In this document: positions 11,801-26,800 of the stretch, piece after piece | How the letters are laid out: each line of letters begins with the position of its first letter | Numbering within the stretch: the stretch's first letter is position 1 | Assembly (NCBI GenBank): GCA_016169945.1 | Contig: JADLSH010000155.1 | Location: 2,053,501 to 2,117,500 of the forward strand | Reading direction: 5' to 3' | From: Trachythela sp. YZ-2020 | Taxonomy: Eukaryota; Cnidaria; Anthozoa; Malacalcyonacea; Clavulariidae | DNA length: 64,000 nucleotides | Made by a program: the position numbers and the translations under genes | Notes under the pieces: model-generated | Seen by the model: only the letters and a program-made list of their open reading frames with translations | Database searches by the model: none | Told to the model about the DNA's origin: nothing

Positions 11801-14800
11801 AGTTGTAACAAGCCTGCAACAGACTTGTACCAATGCTGTTTCACCAACTTGTTATCAGGATGTGTTCGTACTGCTTGTTCCCAGCTTGTTGACAAGTTGT
11901 CATCGGCTTTTGACAACTTGTTACAAGGTTGTTGATTCAACAGACTTGTTACAAGTTATTCTAACAACTGATCGTCCTGCAATCCAACAACTTGGTAACA
12001 AGTTGTGAGTGACAACCTTGTAACAACCTGATAAAATGACAGCATTGTTAGAGCTTGTTAACTGCTACAAGTTCGTTGCGAACACATCTTGTTGACAAGT
12101 CAGACAAGATGTGACATTTTTACGTCCGTGTACTCTGGCTTATTCCAGTTAGACCAGTTTAGAACTGGTTGAGCTACACAATTAAAAATCTCATATCGTG
12201 TCAACAAGTTGTGTTCGCAACAGACTTGTAGCAAGCTTGTCAACAAGTTGTAACAAGGTTGTCACTCACAACTTGCTAACAAGTTGTTGAATTGCAGGAC
12301 GATAACAAGTCGTTGGGACAACTTTTAACAAGTCTGCTGAGTCAACAACCTTGTAGCAAGTTGTCAACAAGCCGTTGACAACTCGTCAACAAGCTGGGAA
12401 CAAGCAGTACGAACACATCCTGACAACAAGTTTTTGAAACAGCATTGGTACAAGTCTACTGCAGGCTTGTTACAACTTGTGCGTTTTTACGCGTGTACTG
12501 ATAGTTAATACGACAAATGTGGATAATGATAAAAAAATTTTAACGTTCCTTCCAGGTTCGTCGTGATGTCCTAACAGAAACTAAATATGTCGAATTGATG
12601 TTGGTTAATGATAATAGTCAGGTAGTAACAAGTACTTCATCTGTACGATTCAAGAGAAAGTCGAATAAAAAGGAGTGCAACATCAAAGAATTAAAGAAAG
12701 ATCTATTTAATCTTTTTTCAGTTTGTACATCATGGAAGTGATATTGCTCAAACTAAGCTCAGAGCTATCGGTATTGCTAATGTTGTGGATTCGGTAAGTT
12801 TAAGTCTATCTTTCAAACTGCATTGAACCTGTCTGTATAGGTGGATTTCACTAAGCACTATAGTGCAACAGATGGTAATCAACCTGCAGTTATTAGAGTG
12901 AGAAAATAATATTGATTATTTTCATTGTTTGTTGTAGTATAGTATTTGGAGGCAAAAATAGGGAATGTGGTTTAGTTTTCTATATAATTGCTGCTATATA
13001 AGTGTCGACATTTATGCCTGGTTCTCATTCATCGGCGACAGTCGGCGATGCTCTTACGGTGCCATTGTTTGATGAGTAAAATACTTTGTCTACATGAAAT
13101 AACTTTCACCTTCAATGATCAATAATCACCTTCTGAAGTTGACTACCACTCTGATCATACCTGTGTCCTATCACAAGAGTATGTACTGTATAATACATTC
13201 GTATTTTTAGATCTACAAAACGCATAATATCCGTATTGCTTTGGTAATGGTTGAGACGTGGACAAGTGGAGATCAAATATCAGTGGTCACTAATTCCAGT
13301 ACAACACTGGATAATTTCAGAAATTACAAAAACGATGTCTTGGATGCAAATGATGATACGAAGGACCACGATAATGCTCAGTTACTATCGTATGTAATTT
13401 CAATTTTAAACTACGATATCTCTATTTTGACATGTGTGGTGTCACAGGCCAGGGCTTAGCTTTAGACAGGGTGCAGCCTCGTCTCTATCATGACGGGCTG
13501 TGTTGGTAGTTGCACACCCAGGACGACTATGTTCTTATTGTACCTAAAGTTATACTAAAATATTTACACTAGACAGCTATATCAGTTGTAAACTGTTCTC
13601 TTTAGTGGTCCAGTAAGGGTCGCCTCTTAATCGACCAGTGTTACTACAGGAAGAGAAGCACTCATCTCACATGTGACTGTGTCAAAATTATGATCAAAAA
13701 CTGCACACTGCAGTAAAATCGTCTGTTTAAATGGTGCCCCTAACGCCTAGAAAGAACATTTAAACCTACAGCGTAACTCTTAATTACAGACAAACGAATT
13801 ATGATGAGAGCGTGGTTGGTTTGGCGTATGTGAGAACAATCTGTACTTCGAGTTCTGTTGGTATTGATTCGGTGAGTGGAGGCCGTGTTCTGTTGATGTT
13901 GTATTTATAATTATTTATACATATGGAGGGATCATCCGTCAAAGAAGTACGTACGCAAGTTTGTCTTGGGAGATGAACAACGAAGATTGTTAACAGTGAT
14001 GTTTTTGTTGTTATCAGGATTATACTCCTAACCTGGCATCCACAGGTGCTCTTATGGCGCATGAAATGGGGCACAACTTTGGTCTATATCATGATGATAG
14101 TAAGTGCTCTCTCTTTATGTATGGTATGTTACTTCAGCAATAGCATTTATAATGTACTAAATTTCCTTTTCTGTTTTCCAAGGTTGCCCAAATTGTCCAT
14201 CTGGTAGATGTGTAATGAACGCCATTCTAAGGTGACTTATTTTGCCATTATAATTTTTTATCTTTCTGGTAATACCTCCTTATTGTTTTGTGCTAACTAA
14301 AGTAGGACGATATCGTCCTACTTTTGCAGTTTTCATATCTTCGGTTCAGTGCATGCTATGTAGATGAAAATACCACCGTTCGATTCAGCGTTTTACGATG
14401 TCTTTAGCGAAGTAAATTGTGTTTGTTTACAATGCTACGCGGCCAATTTAGCCCCTTGCAAACACCTCTGAACTTTGTATTGTTTACAAATTAACAATAA
14501 TTAACAATAATACAAACTAATTATATATTCATTTCGCTTTCCTACCTTTGGTTTACACGCTACAAACTCCTACGTGTGACCATTGGATAGCTCTTGAAAA
14601 TCCTGTTCGAAAGGATGTATTTAAATAAATATACTAAATAAACTAGCCATTTTATGACAATTCTCGACTTTTCCCGTGAAAATCCCGTCTTTATTGCGAA
14701 ATCCCGGTTTTGTCGGCGCACGCTCGGGCAACTTCGGAAGCTAAATCTCCGCGGCTTTGCATCCTAGCGTATTGAAAGTACCGGCAATCGACTCCGCGTG

Positions 14801-17800
14801 ATGTAATTGCCTAGACGGCGGATTTTCATTGGTTTATAGCAATCAACACTGACCTTATATGGCATTTCGTAATTAATTTCCGCGTGCGGGAATCAAATTT
14901 CAACGATCTCGGCATTTTGCATGCGACTTTCAAAAAATAAAATAAAATACTTCTACTTCTTCAAATGCAATGAAACTTTCCAATAATATTCCTTTTTATA
15001 TGAGCTACAATTTCGGTCCAAAATTTGCTAACATTTGCTCGAAAATTCTGAACCCTGTTCTGGCAATTCAGGGTTATTTCAACAATAATTGTAAAATTTT
15101 TAGATAATTTATGAACATGTATGCAAATTAATTTGGATATGTAATATGAACCGGGACAAACTAAATATAATTTTAAAGAGGAAGTCATAAGCTATCGAAT
15201 GACGCGTGTCCTGTTGCCAGAGAATAAACACGTCTGGCGATATTTAACATTTGAAACAACCGATCGTAATTACGGCGCAAGGCGAAAAACGTGGACCGCG
15301 GTATACATATAAAAAACCCGGTTATATCATCGTGTTTTGCGCACAATAGGGTTAGGTCAAGATGAAAGAGAAATATATTCATGCGCGAAAGATAAAGATA
15401 TTGCCTAAATATCTTTTTATGAAACATGTTTTTATTATTTTAGGAATACGCCACCCGAGGAATTCTCCCAATGTAGCATAGATGATCTTGAGAATTTACT
15501 AGTTGTGAATAATGTTGGACATTGCCTGTTTAACCAACCAACAAAGGTACATTGTAATGTAGAAATGTTGACAGTTTTGGGATGAAGCAAATTACAATGG
15601 GTAATCTCACATTCATATGAGTTCTCTATAATCTCTCTTCTTATTCCAGTTGGCAACAGACGCAGCCTGTGGAAATGGTTTTCTGGAAGTTGGAGAAGAA
15701 TGCGACTGTGGTGCACAAGAGGTGATTGTGCAATTAAGCTTGACTTTCATACACGACGCAATTGTTGGCCTAACTAAAACAGGGCTTTATGTTATAGGGC
15801 TAGACGTCCTATTTAAAATAATTATCTAAGGTCAATTAACGACCCTCAAAAGGCAATAGTCTGCCTCTTTAGTATACATAGCCATAGGGTGCCCGTCTCA
15901 GAAGTGTTGTAATATCACTATAAAAATATAAAATATAGAATTATTAAGCTTACTCTATCGGTGGTATGATGCAGAGTCGAAAATGACTTTGCTTCGAAGT
16001 TACATGAAGTACAAATATTCGGAGCAATAAGCTTGGAACGCGGGCGCAGCCTACTTTTCTTCTTCGTCACTCCCATAGATGGTCACTCCCTTATGGCTGC
16101 GCCCGCGTTCCAAGCTTATTGCTCCGAATATTTGTACTTCATGTAACTTCGAAAAAAAGTCATTTTCGACGCTGCATCATACCACCGATAGAGTAATCTT
16201 AATAATTTTATATTTTATATTTTTATAGTGATATTACAACACTTCTGAGACGGGCACCCTATGATATAGCCTGGTCTTATGCATTTAACAATATTTTTCA
16301 GGATTGCGAACGTGTTAATGACACTTGCTGTAATTATACTTCATGTACGCTCTATGAAGATGCTCAGTGTTCTGACGGCGCTTGCTGTAGCGACTGTCAG
16401 GTACGGAATGAGGATACAGTTGTGCACATTAATCATTAATAACTAGAAAGAAATGAATATGTATAAAACTCAAGTCAAACAAGAATGAGAATCAATGAGA
16501 GTTGCAACTCTTGCTCGCCTTTGACCGCCAACTCTCATCGACTCTCGTGCACTCTCGTGCACTCTCATCAACTTTGAGCTGCTTCAAATCTTAATGATAG
16601 TTGATGAGAGTTCTCTTTCGTTTGACCGGTACGCGTGATAATATCCAGTCAACTCTTATACAACTCTTGTTCTCATTTGACCAGAATTTAAAAAAAGGAA
16701 TTAATGAATAATATACGTGATGAGATCATGAGACATATGCAAAGAACTATCCTATTTGTATACTTAACTCTATTAACAATCGTTTGGGTTTTTCATTGTA
16801 GTTTATCGCTTGGGGGACAATTTGCCGTGATGCTGTAAACTCGTGTGATGTGCCGGAGTATTGCAATGGGACAAGTGAAGTGGTGAGTGTTTTAGTATGA
16901 GGCAGCGTGTGTATTGATAGTATTCAGCTCTCGCAAGTGACGTCACAACACAAGTGTCATGTTGTGTTTGGTTTCCACCATTTTGGGTGGCAAATATTTA
17001 AAACTAATAAAGAACAAACTATGCGTCAATTAGCCGTCAACCCAAGGCTGTGGTTGTTGCCTTTGTGGAAATGCCACTTTCTGCCGAATGCAATCAGGCA
17101 TTATCACTGCTGTCTGGTGTGCTTGCGATGATTTTTGCCGCCCAAAATGGCGAATTATGTAGCATGACGTCATAGGCCCGTATTCTAAAAGCTCACTCAC
17201 ACTCACACTCAATGAGTGGACGCTCATTCTCAATGAGTGCAACTCACCACTCAATGAGTGTCCACTCACACTCACATAGTATAATGCTACACTCACACTC
17301 CAACTATTCAAAGACACCACTCACACTCAAGTGAAGCTCAGATTTTGAGTGAAGTGTGAGTGAGAGGTATACGTCCCTTGAGCAGCACTCAACTTTACAT
17401 AATCATACCAACATGGCGGATAGGTGGCTAAATAGGTTAGAATGTTTGAATAATATTGTACCAAACAACAGAAATAGACGGAACCCATATCTCTTTGATT
17501 ATGGGAAATATGACGAGGAGCAATTTCGGAACAGATACCGATTGACTAAGGCAGCATTTCGCGAGTTAATGGAAATAATCAGGCCAGACATATCTGCACA
17601 CAACGACAGAGGAAAACCCATTCCAGCTGATATTCAACTTTTATTAACGCTACGGTTTTACGCCACGGGAACATTTCAGCTTTAATGCGGAGACCTGTGC
17701 GAAATTTCGCAGCCATCAGCAAGTCGGATTATAAAACGTGTATCCGAGGCAATCGCACGCTTAAAGAATATTTACATTACATTTCCTGATGGTGACATGC

Positions 17801-20800
17801 TGCAGCAACTCAAACTGGATTTCTGGAGAATCTGTGCATTTACCAGTGTTGTGGGTGCAATTGATTGTACACACATCAAAATACAAAGCCCTGGGGGCGA
17901 GAATGCTGAACTCTTTCGAAATCGGAAAGGATATTTTTCAATAAACGTTCAAGCTGTTTGCGGACCAAATTTAAAAATTTAAACATTGTTGCTCGGTGGC
18001 ATGGTAGCGTCCATGACGCCAGAATTTTCGATAACAGTCGACTATGTGCACAGTTCGAACGTGGTGATATCCCTGGCATGTTACTTGGTGATAGTGGTTA
18101 CCCATGCCGCCAATATCTCATGACGCCAATACGTGATCCGCAGACCCGACCACAACGCAATTATAATGTGGCTCAAATACGAACACGAAATACCGTGGAG
18201 AGGATGTTTGGCACATGGAAGAGGTTGTTCCCATGCTTAGCAACGACCATTCGCACAAAACTGCAAACAACGCTAACTATCATTGTCGCTACAGCTGTGT
18301 TGTTCAACTTTATAAGAAGCCGAAATGACCCTATGGATGAAGCAGAACATTTGCCGGCTGACGAGGAAGAAGTGAATGATATTCATGCTGGTGAACGGGT
18401 TTTGGGAAATGCTGTTCATGAAGCGCTGATAATGCAACATTTCACATAAATTATGAATAATTATTCAATTTCACAACACAATAAATATATTATATATATT
18501 CTCATATTAAACAACTTTATATTGACAAGAACATGCAAACAAAATAAAATACACTCGTATATTCATTGTGTATTTTATTGACAGAAATTATTAATGTGAT
18601 TAGTTTCGCTTCCCAGCGCGTGTGGTTGGTGTCGGTTGTTGCTCCTGTGTGTTTTTTTATGGACTTCTTCATTGTTTCCCAATATGCAAGTTCCGCGTCT
18701 AGCACTTCCATTTTCCTTTTGTGTTCTATTATTGTATTTTCTTTCTTTACAATCAGGAGCTCCATTTCCGCTTCATGCTGTTGGGTTTGTAAATCTAAAC
18801 ATCGTGCTTGGGCCTCGGATAGTTGTGATTTCTTCGTAAATGACGAGGATAAGGCAGCCTCGACGACAGATGGCTGCATTTCGCTTTTGTTTGGTGCACT
18901 GTCTGTAGTTGTCGCCAATGACTCAGTTTCATCATCTTCGATTTCTATACAATAACCACCACATAAAATAATTCACATGTTATGTACGGGATATTGATTT
19001 AGCATGACTTGTGTTGATGTGCAGAATAGGAAAAACTATTTGATCCAATTATTGCATTATAAATCACCTAAATAGTATTTAGCAACTACCATTGTCGTAC
19101 CTATTTCACAATTATCGTCATCAACAGGGTTATTCAGGCTGTCAATCTGAGCTGGAATAATCGAAGAAACAGCAGCAGCTTCGTCGTCTTGTTTGGATGA
19201 TGCAGGACCGCCGCCAGTTTCAATTTACTTCTCTCTCTTCTCTTTCGCAATTTGTTTCTTCGCACGGGACTTTATATTTTCCCAACACTTTTTAATTGCC
19301 GAGAATCTCTCTTCGTCACACCTGACTGGGAATTAAACTCTTCTGATAGAGCTGTCCACACACGGTTTTTTTGGTGTATCGTTCTGTAATCATTCCTTTT
19401 ATTTTCCAAAATATCTTTGTGCTTTTGTAATAATCGACTTTTCCAATGTTGAAAAATATTGTCTACTTTCAGTCATCTTGTCCCTGCGGCAACGACGTAC
19501 GAATGCAATTGATGATTCCACAACATGTTTATGTTACATACTTCAAAACCTCATCAATATTCAACGTTAAACTAACACTCCAGCAAGTCACACTCGAGCG
19601 AGCTCTTTGAATACAAATCTGCCTAATATTTTCAAGGGTGAGTGCTCCCTCGTTGAGTGGACACTCACACTCATACTCCACTCTCACTCACACTTCAGTT
19701 CCACTTGAGTGCATCTCACTTGAGTCCCACTCAAGTGTGAGTGTGAGTGAGCTTTTAGAATACAGGCGATATTCTCGCAATACTGCAAGATCGAAATACA
19801 CTAATGGACCGTTCATGGGCCAGAGCTTTGAAAATGGTTTCTGGGTGTGGGCCAACATAATTTAAATTAGGAAAGGATGGGCCAACCCAAATTCTAAATA
19901 TATCTTGAAAGACTCTAAATGTCACTTGTCTTGCAATTTATTTAAAAGAACTCCAAAATGGCTGAAAATGCCATTTCAGAGGGACTAGATTTCAAAACTT
20001 TCAGACCCCCCCCCCCTCCCCTTACTTTCCACCACAATGATTACCTTTTATTTTGGTTGTCCCTATATGGCTATACAGATCATGAGGGAAAAATAATGCA
20101 TTTGTGTCCAATGACAAGGGGTGGGCCGCAAAAATTAAACAATTGTTGGGTGGGTCAAGAAAAAACTATCAATCGACATTGAAAAATTACCGGTTACCGC
20201 CCCCGCCCCCCTTCTAAATAATGAACGGTCCCTAAATGCAGGATATCCAATCCACACACACGTAAAGCTTGACAGAAACGATTGTTTGATGATCACCCAT
20301 GGTATTGATTGTTGGCCTCAATAGTATAGGAATGGCGCCAAATTTATTTATTTTGTCTTATTTTAGTGCCCTGCTGATCTGGTGACGCTGAATGGTGTAT
20401 CCTGTGATGATGATGAGGTAGGACGTTCAGAGCCTGTTTAGAGCTTGTTGATATATAGGTTGTTAAATCGATCGTGTCATGCTATAGGCTTATGCATTAT
20501 TTCATGGACAATTCAACCCTTCATCCAACAAGAACTTTCCTTTTAACGAGTAAAATCATCTCACGATATAGCCAGAATAAAATTTAAATTCTACAGAGTA
20601 AGAAATGTCCGCTTATACCAGTTTGAGTTTTCTATATAGACTTTAACTGTCGGAACTGCCTAAAATATACAAAACATTTCCATTTTGAAGTAGTGCAGAC
20701 AAAAATCACGACAGTTCATTTTAAATTAAACTGGATATTTATTTTTCTGTAGGCGTATTGTCACGAAAGAATATGCAGCATTCCATTTAGATAGTGATAA

Positions 20801-23800
20801 AATCAGACAGTTCCTTGATCATTTAGTTCTATTTTCTGTAGACATGTGCTCACGAAGGGGAATGTTCAACATATGATGACCAATGTCATGAATTGTGGAC
20901 TGGTGGTATGTTTCTGGTTCGATTTTCAAAATTTCCTTTGTATATTTTATGGTGTTTTAGCTTTATGCTTATGTGTCTATTCTATGTGGTTACGCAGTTG
21001 TAGACCGTCGTTACGATCAAATTAAAATGTTGTTTTGTATTTGCATAGGTGCTTTCAAAGCAAGTGATTTTTGTTACCGGTTTTTGAACATACGTGGTGA
21101 TTTTCATGGTTACTGCAAAAAACTTTCAAACGGTACATATGTGGCTTGTACATCAGAGTAAGTTGTGATAATGTTGAACTTGGTCACCGGATATCCGCGC
21201 TTTGTACAACCGGCATGATGGGGATCAAATGACTTTCTACTACTGTAATGTTTTTCAGGAATGTTCAGTGTGGTCAATTAATGTGTGTTGGTAACAGCAC
21301 AATAACACCAAAGAATCTTGGCTATGGTTGGTATAGCAGTAATGCTACTCTTCCTGTTAATGGTGAAGCATTCAGATGTCGGTAAGTTCACAAATTTTCA
21401 CATGTGTGAAGTTTACTGATATTTTTCTATAGCTCCTTAGCCAATGCCTGATTATGCTATGTATTTGGATTTCTTAAGGTCTGTAATGACCTTGCAGGGT
21501 GAAGGTTTACCAGAATTGGGGACTGTCTTAGATGGAACCAAATGTGGAAACGAAATGGTTAGTATGCCTTGACAAAACAAATTGGTGGGTTTCAGTAAAC
21601 GTTGCGAGGTCACCCAGTGGGCGGTTGAATTAACATTATCCTCTCACTCCGAGAGCTGGCAGTTGACCACCATTGGCCACACGATAGTGCCTAGAGAGAA
21701 CTGCCGCCTATAGATATTCTTAGATTCTGTAAATAACACTGACATTACTTGTCGGCTTTCCTGTGTAGGTCTGTAAAAACAACGAGTGTGTGTCACTCTC
21801 AGTTGCTTATGCTGGTCAACCAACTTGTGCGAATAACTGTAACGGAAATGGGGTAAGTTTTAACGTTCATCTCATCTTGTTAATAATGGGCATAAGTAAT
21901 TTAACTCTTATGTTCACTTTAACAGGTCTGTAATGAGAACGGGAATTGTCATTGTAATGCAGGATGGAAATGTCCAGATTGTTCAGAAGCGTATGGTGGT
22001 CCAGGTGGAAGCATCGATAGTGGTCTCAATTGTGACATTGATGAATGTTTGAGCAATCCATGTCATGTCAATGCCAGCTGTACTGACAATGAAGATTCTT
22101 ATGACTGTCAATGCGATGTTGGGTATTCTGGGGACGGATTGACTTGTTCTAGTGAGTACAATCTTTCACATTTCATATTTTTTAACATATTAAAAGTCAT
22201 TTTCTAAGCCGTAAATCCTAAATATTTCTAGACATTGATGAATGTTTGAGCAACCCATGTCATGTCAATGGCAGCTGTACTGACAAGGAAGGTTCTTTTA
22301 ACTGTCAATGTAATGTCGGGTTTTCTGGTGATGGAATTTCAAATTGTGCAAGTACGTCTCGATGAACATGGAATAGTATTCCTTTTTATAATTTTTCCTG
22401 ACTATGTTTTCTCTTATTCAGATATTGACGAATGTTTACGTATTTCATGTCATATCAATGCAGACTGTTTTGATTCTCATGGGTCATACCTTTGTCGTTG
22501 TAAAAATGGATACAGTGGAAACGGGACTGCCTGTGAAAGTAAGAAGGTGTACTATATTTTCTTTATGGTCCCCTGTTCTTTTCAATCTTCTTCATGTTTA
22601 ATATTTGTACATTTCTAGACGAGGATGAATGTTTGACCAACCCATGTCATGCCAATGCCAGCTGTACTGACAACGAAAGGTTCTTACGACTGTCAATGCA
22701 ATGTTGGGTATTCTGGTGATGGATTGACTTGTTCTAGTAGTACAATCTTTCACATTTCATATTTTTTAACATTAAAAGTCATTTTCTAAGCCGTAAATCG
22801 TAAATATTTCTAGACATTGATGAATGTTTGAGCAACCCATGTCATGTCAATGGCAGCTGTACTGACAAGGAAGGTTCTTTTAACTGTCAATGTAATGTCG
22901 GGTTTTCTGGTGATGGAATTTCAAATTGTGCAAGTACGTCTCGATGAACATGGAATAGTATTCCTTTTTATAATTTTTCCTGACTATGTTTCTCTTATTC
23001 AGATATTGACGAATGTTTACGTATTTCATGTCATATCCAATGCAGACTGTTTTGATTCTCATGGGTCATACCTTTGTCGTTGTAAAAATGGATACAGTGG
23101 AAACGGGACTGCCTGTGAAAGTAAGAAGGTGTACTATATTTTCTTTATGGTCCCCTGTTCTTTTCAATCTTCTTCATGTTTAATATATGTACATTTCTAG
23201 ACGAGGATGAATGTTTGACCAACCCATGTCATGCCAATGCCAGCTGTACTGACAACGAAGGTTCTTACGACTGTCAATGCAATGTTGGGTATTCTGGTGA
23301 TGGATTGACTTGTTCTAGTGAGTACAATCTTTCACATTTCATATTTTTTAACATTAAAAGTCATTTCCTAAGCCGTAAATCGTAAATATTTCTAGACATT
23401 GATGAATGTTTGAGCAACCCATGTCATGTCAATGGCAGCTGTACTGACAAGGAAGGTTCTTTTAACTGTCAATGTAATGTCGGGTTTTCTGGTGATGGAA
23501 TTTCAAATTGTGCAAGTACGTCTCGATGAACATGGAATAGTATTCCTTTTTATAATTTTTCCTGACTATGTTTTCTCTTATTCAGATATTGACGAATGTT
23601 TACGTATTTCATGTCATATCAATGCAGACTGTTTTGATTCTCATGGGTCATACCTTTGTCGTTGTAAAAATGGATACAGTGGAAATGGGACTGCCTGTGA
23701 AAGTAAGAAGGTGTACTATATTTTCTTTATGGTCCCCTGTTCTTTTCAATCTTCTTCATGTTTAATATTTGCACATTTCTAGACGAGGATGAATGTTTGA

Positions 23801-26800
23801 CCAACCCATGTCATGCCAATGCCAGCTGTACTGACAACGAAGGTTCTTACGACTGTCAATGCAATGTTGGGTATTCTGGTGATGGATTGACTTGTTCTAG
23901 TGAGTACAATCTTTCACATTTCATATTTTTTAACATTACAAGTCATTTTCTAAGCCGTAAATCCTAAATATTTCTAGACATTGATGAATGTTTGAGCAAC
24001 CCATGTCATGTCAATGGCAGCTGTACTGACAAGGAAGGTTCTTTTAACTGTCAATGTAATGTCGGGTTTTCTGGTGATGGAATTTCAAATTGTGCAAGTA
24101 CGTCTCGATGAACATGGAATAGTATTCCTTTTTATAATTTTTCCTGACTATGTTTTCTCTTATTCAGATATTGACGAATGTTTACGTATTTCATGTCATA
24201 TCAATGCAGACTGTTTTGATTCTCATGGGTCATACCTTTGTCGTTGTAAAAATGGATACAGTGGAAACGGGACTGCCTGTGAAAGTAAGAAGGTGTACTA
24301 TATTTTCTTTATGGTCCCCTGTTCTTTTCAATCTTCTTCATGTTTAATATATGTACATTTCTAGACGAGGATGAATGTTTGACCAACCCATGTCATGCCA
24401 ATGCCAGCTGTACTGACAACGAAGGTTCTTACGACTGTCAATGCAATGTTGGGTATTCTGGTGATGGATTGACTTGTTCTAGTGAGTACAATCTTTCACA
24501 TTTCATATTTTTTAACATTAAAAGTCATTTTCTAAGCCGTAAATCCTAAATATTTCTAGACATTGATGAATGTTTGAGCAACCCATGTCATGTCAATGGC
24601 AGCTGTACTGACAAGGAAGGTTCTTTTAACTGTCAATGTAATGTCGGGTTTTCTGGTGATGGAATTTCAAATTGTGCAAGTACGTCTCGATGAACATGGA
24701 ATAGTATTCCTTTTTATAATTTTTCCTGACTATGTTTTCTCTTATTCAGATATTGACGAATGTTTACGTATTTCATGTCATATCAATGCAGACTGTTTTG
24801 ATTCTCATGGGTCATACCTTTGTCGTTGTAAAAATGGATACAGTGGAAACGGGACTGCCTGTGAAAGTAAGAAGGTGTACTATATTTTCTTTATGGTCCC
24901 CTGTTCTTTTCAATCTTCTTCATGTTTAATATATGTACATTTCTAGACGAGGATGAATGTTTGACCAACCCATGTCATGCCAATGCCAGCTGTACTGACA
25001 ACGAAGGTTCTTACGACTGTCAATGCAATGTTGGGTATTCTGGTGATGGATTGACTTGTTCTAGTGAGTACAATCTTTCACATTTCATATTTTTTAACAT
25101 TAAAAGTCATTTTCTAAGCCGTAAATCGTAAATATTTCTAGACATTGATGAATGTTTGAGCAACCCATGTCATGTCAATGGCAGCTGTACTGACAAGGAA
25201 GGTTCTTTTAACTGTCAATGTAATGTCGGGTTTTCTGGTGATGGAATTTCAAATTGTGCAAGTACGTCTCGATGAACATGGAATAGTATTCCTTTTATAA
25301 TTTTTTCCTGACTATGTTTTCTCTTATTCAGATATTGACGAATGTTTACGTATTTCATGTCATATCAATGCAGACTGTTTTGATTCTCATGGGTCATACC
25401 TTTGTCGTTGTAAAAATGGATACAGTGGAAATGGGACTGCCTGTGAAAGTAAGAAGGTGTACTATGTTTTCTTTATGGTCCCCTGTTCTTTTCAATCTTC
25501 TTCATGTTTAATATTTGTACATTTCTAGACGAGGATGAATGTTTGACCAACCCATGTCATGCCAATGCCAGCTGTACTGACAACGAAGGTTCTTACGACT
25601 GTCAATGCAATGTTGGGTATTCTGGTGATGGATTGACTTGTTCTAGTGAGTACAATCTTTCACATTTCATATTTTTTAACATTACAAGTCATTTTCTAAG
25701 CCGTAAATCGTAAATATTTCTAGACATTGATGAATGTTTGAGCAACCCATGTCATGTCAATGGCAGCTGTACTGACAAGGAAGGTTCTTTTAACTGTCAA
25801 TGTAATGTCGGGTTTTCTGGTGATGGAATTTCAAATTGTGCAAGTACGTTTCGATGAACATGGAATAGTATTCCTTTTTATAATTTTTCCTGACTATGTT
25901 TTCTCTTATTCAGATATTGACGAATGTTTACGTATTTCATGTCATATCAATGCAGACTGTTTTGATTCTCATGGGTCATACCTTTGTCATTGTAATAATG
26001 GATACAGTGGAAACGGGACTGCCTGTGAAAGTAAGAAGGTGTACTATATTTTCTTTATGGTCCCCTGTTCTTTTCAATCTTCTTCATGTTTAATATTTGT
26101 ACATTTCTAGGCGAGGATGAATGTTTGACCAACCCATGTCATGCCAATGCCAGCTGTACTGACAACGAAGGTTCTTACGACTGTCAATGCAATGTTGGGT
26201 ATTCTGGTGATGGATTGACTTGTTCTAGTGAGTACAATCTTTCACATTTCATATTTTTTAACATTAAAAGTCATTTTCTAAGCCGTAAATCCTAAATATT
26301 TCTAGACATTGATGAATGTTTGAGCAACCCATGTCATGTCAATGGCAGCTGTACTGACAAGGAAGGTTCTTTTAACTGTCAATGTAATGTCGGGTTTTCT
26401 GGTGATGGAATTTCAAATTGTGCAAGTACGTCTCGATGAACATCGAATAGTATTCCTTTTTATAATTTTTCCTGACTATGTTTTCTCTTATTCAGATATT
26501 GACGAATGTTTACGTATTTCATGTCATATCAATGCAGACTGTTTTGATTCTCATGGGTCATACCTTTGTCGTTGTAAAAATGGATACGGTGGAAACGGGA
26601 CTGCCTGTGAAAGTAAGAAGGTGTACTATATTTTCTTTATGGTCCCCTGTTCTTTTCAATCTTCTTCATGTTTAATATTTGTACATTTCTAGACGAGGAT
26701 GAATGTTTGACCAACCCATGTCATGCCAATGCCAGCTGTACTGACAACGAAGGTTCTTACGACTGTCAATGCAATGTTGGGTATTCTGGTGATGGATTGA

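Larger units (their letters stand above)
17175..19768. mobile_element. PIF/Harbinger DNA transposon, two-gene, decayed, in the disintegrin/Cys-rich intron
   Basis: Terminal inverted repeats read (G/C)GCC(C/T)GTATTCTAAAAG, followed by CTCACTCACACTCAC-rich subterminal repeats. They bound 17175-19768. ATA lies directly outside both ends, which would be a 3-bp target duplication. Inside are a plus-strand HARBI1-type transposase and a minus-strand Myb/SANT-like protein, the standard gene pair of this superfamily. Both carry stops or frameshifts, so the element is probably immobile unless helped in trans. Confidence 0.85.

Noticed and set aside
16460..16690. Possible further MITE made of AACTCTCAT/ATGAGAGTT words
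   Set aside because: The inverted halves are loosely matched and no clear ends or target duplication could be fixed.
17030..17320. Ser/Val-rich minus-strand frame over the Harbinger left end
   Set aside because: It is the translation of the CACTCA-type subterminal repeats of the transposon.
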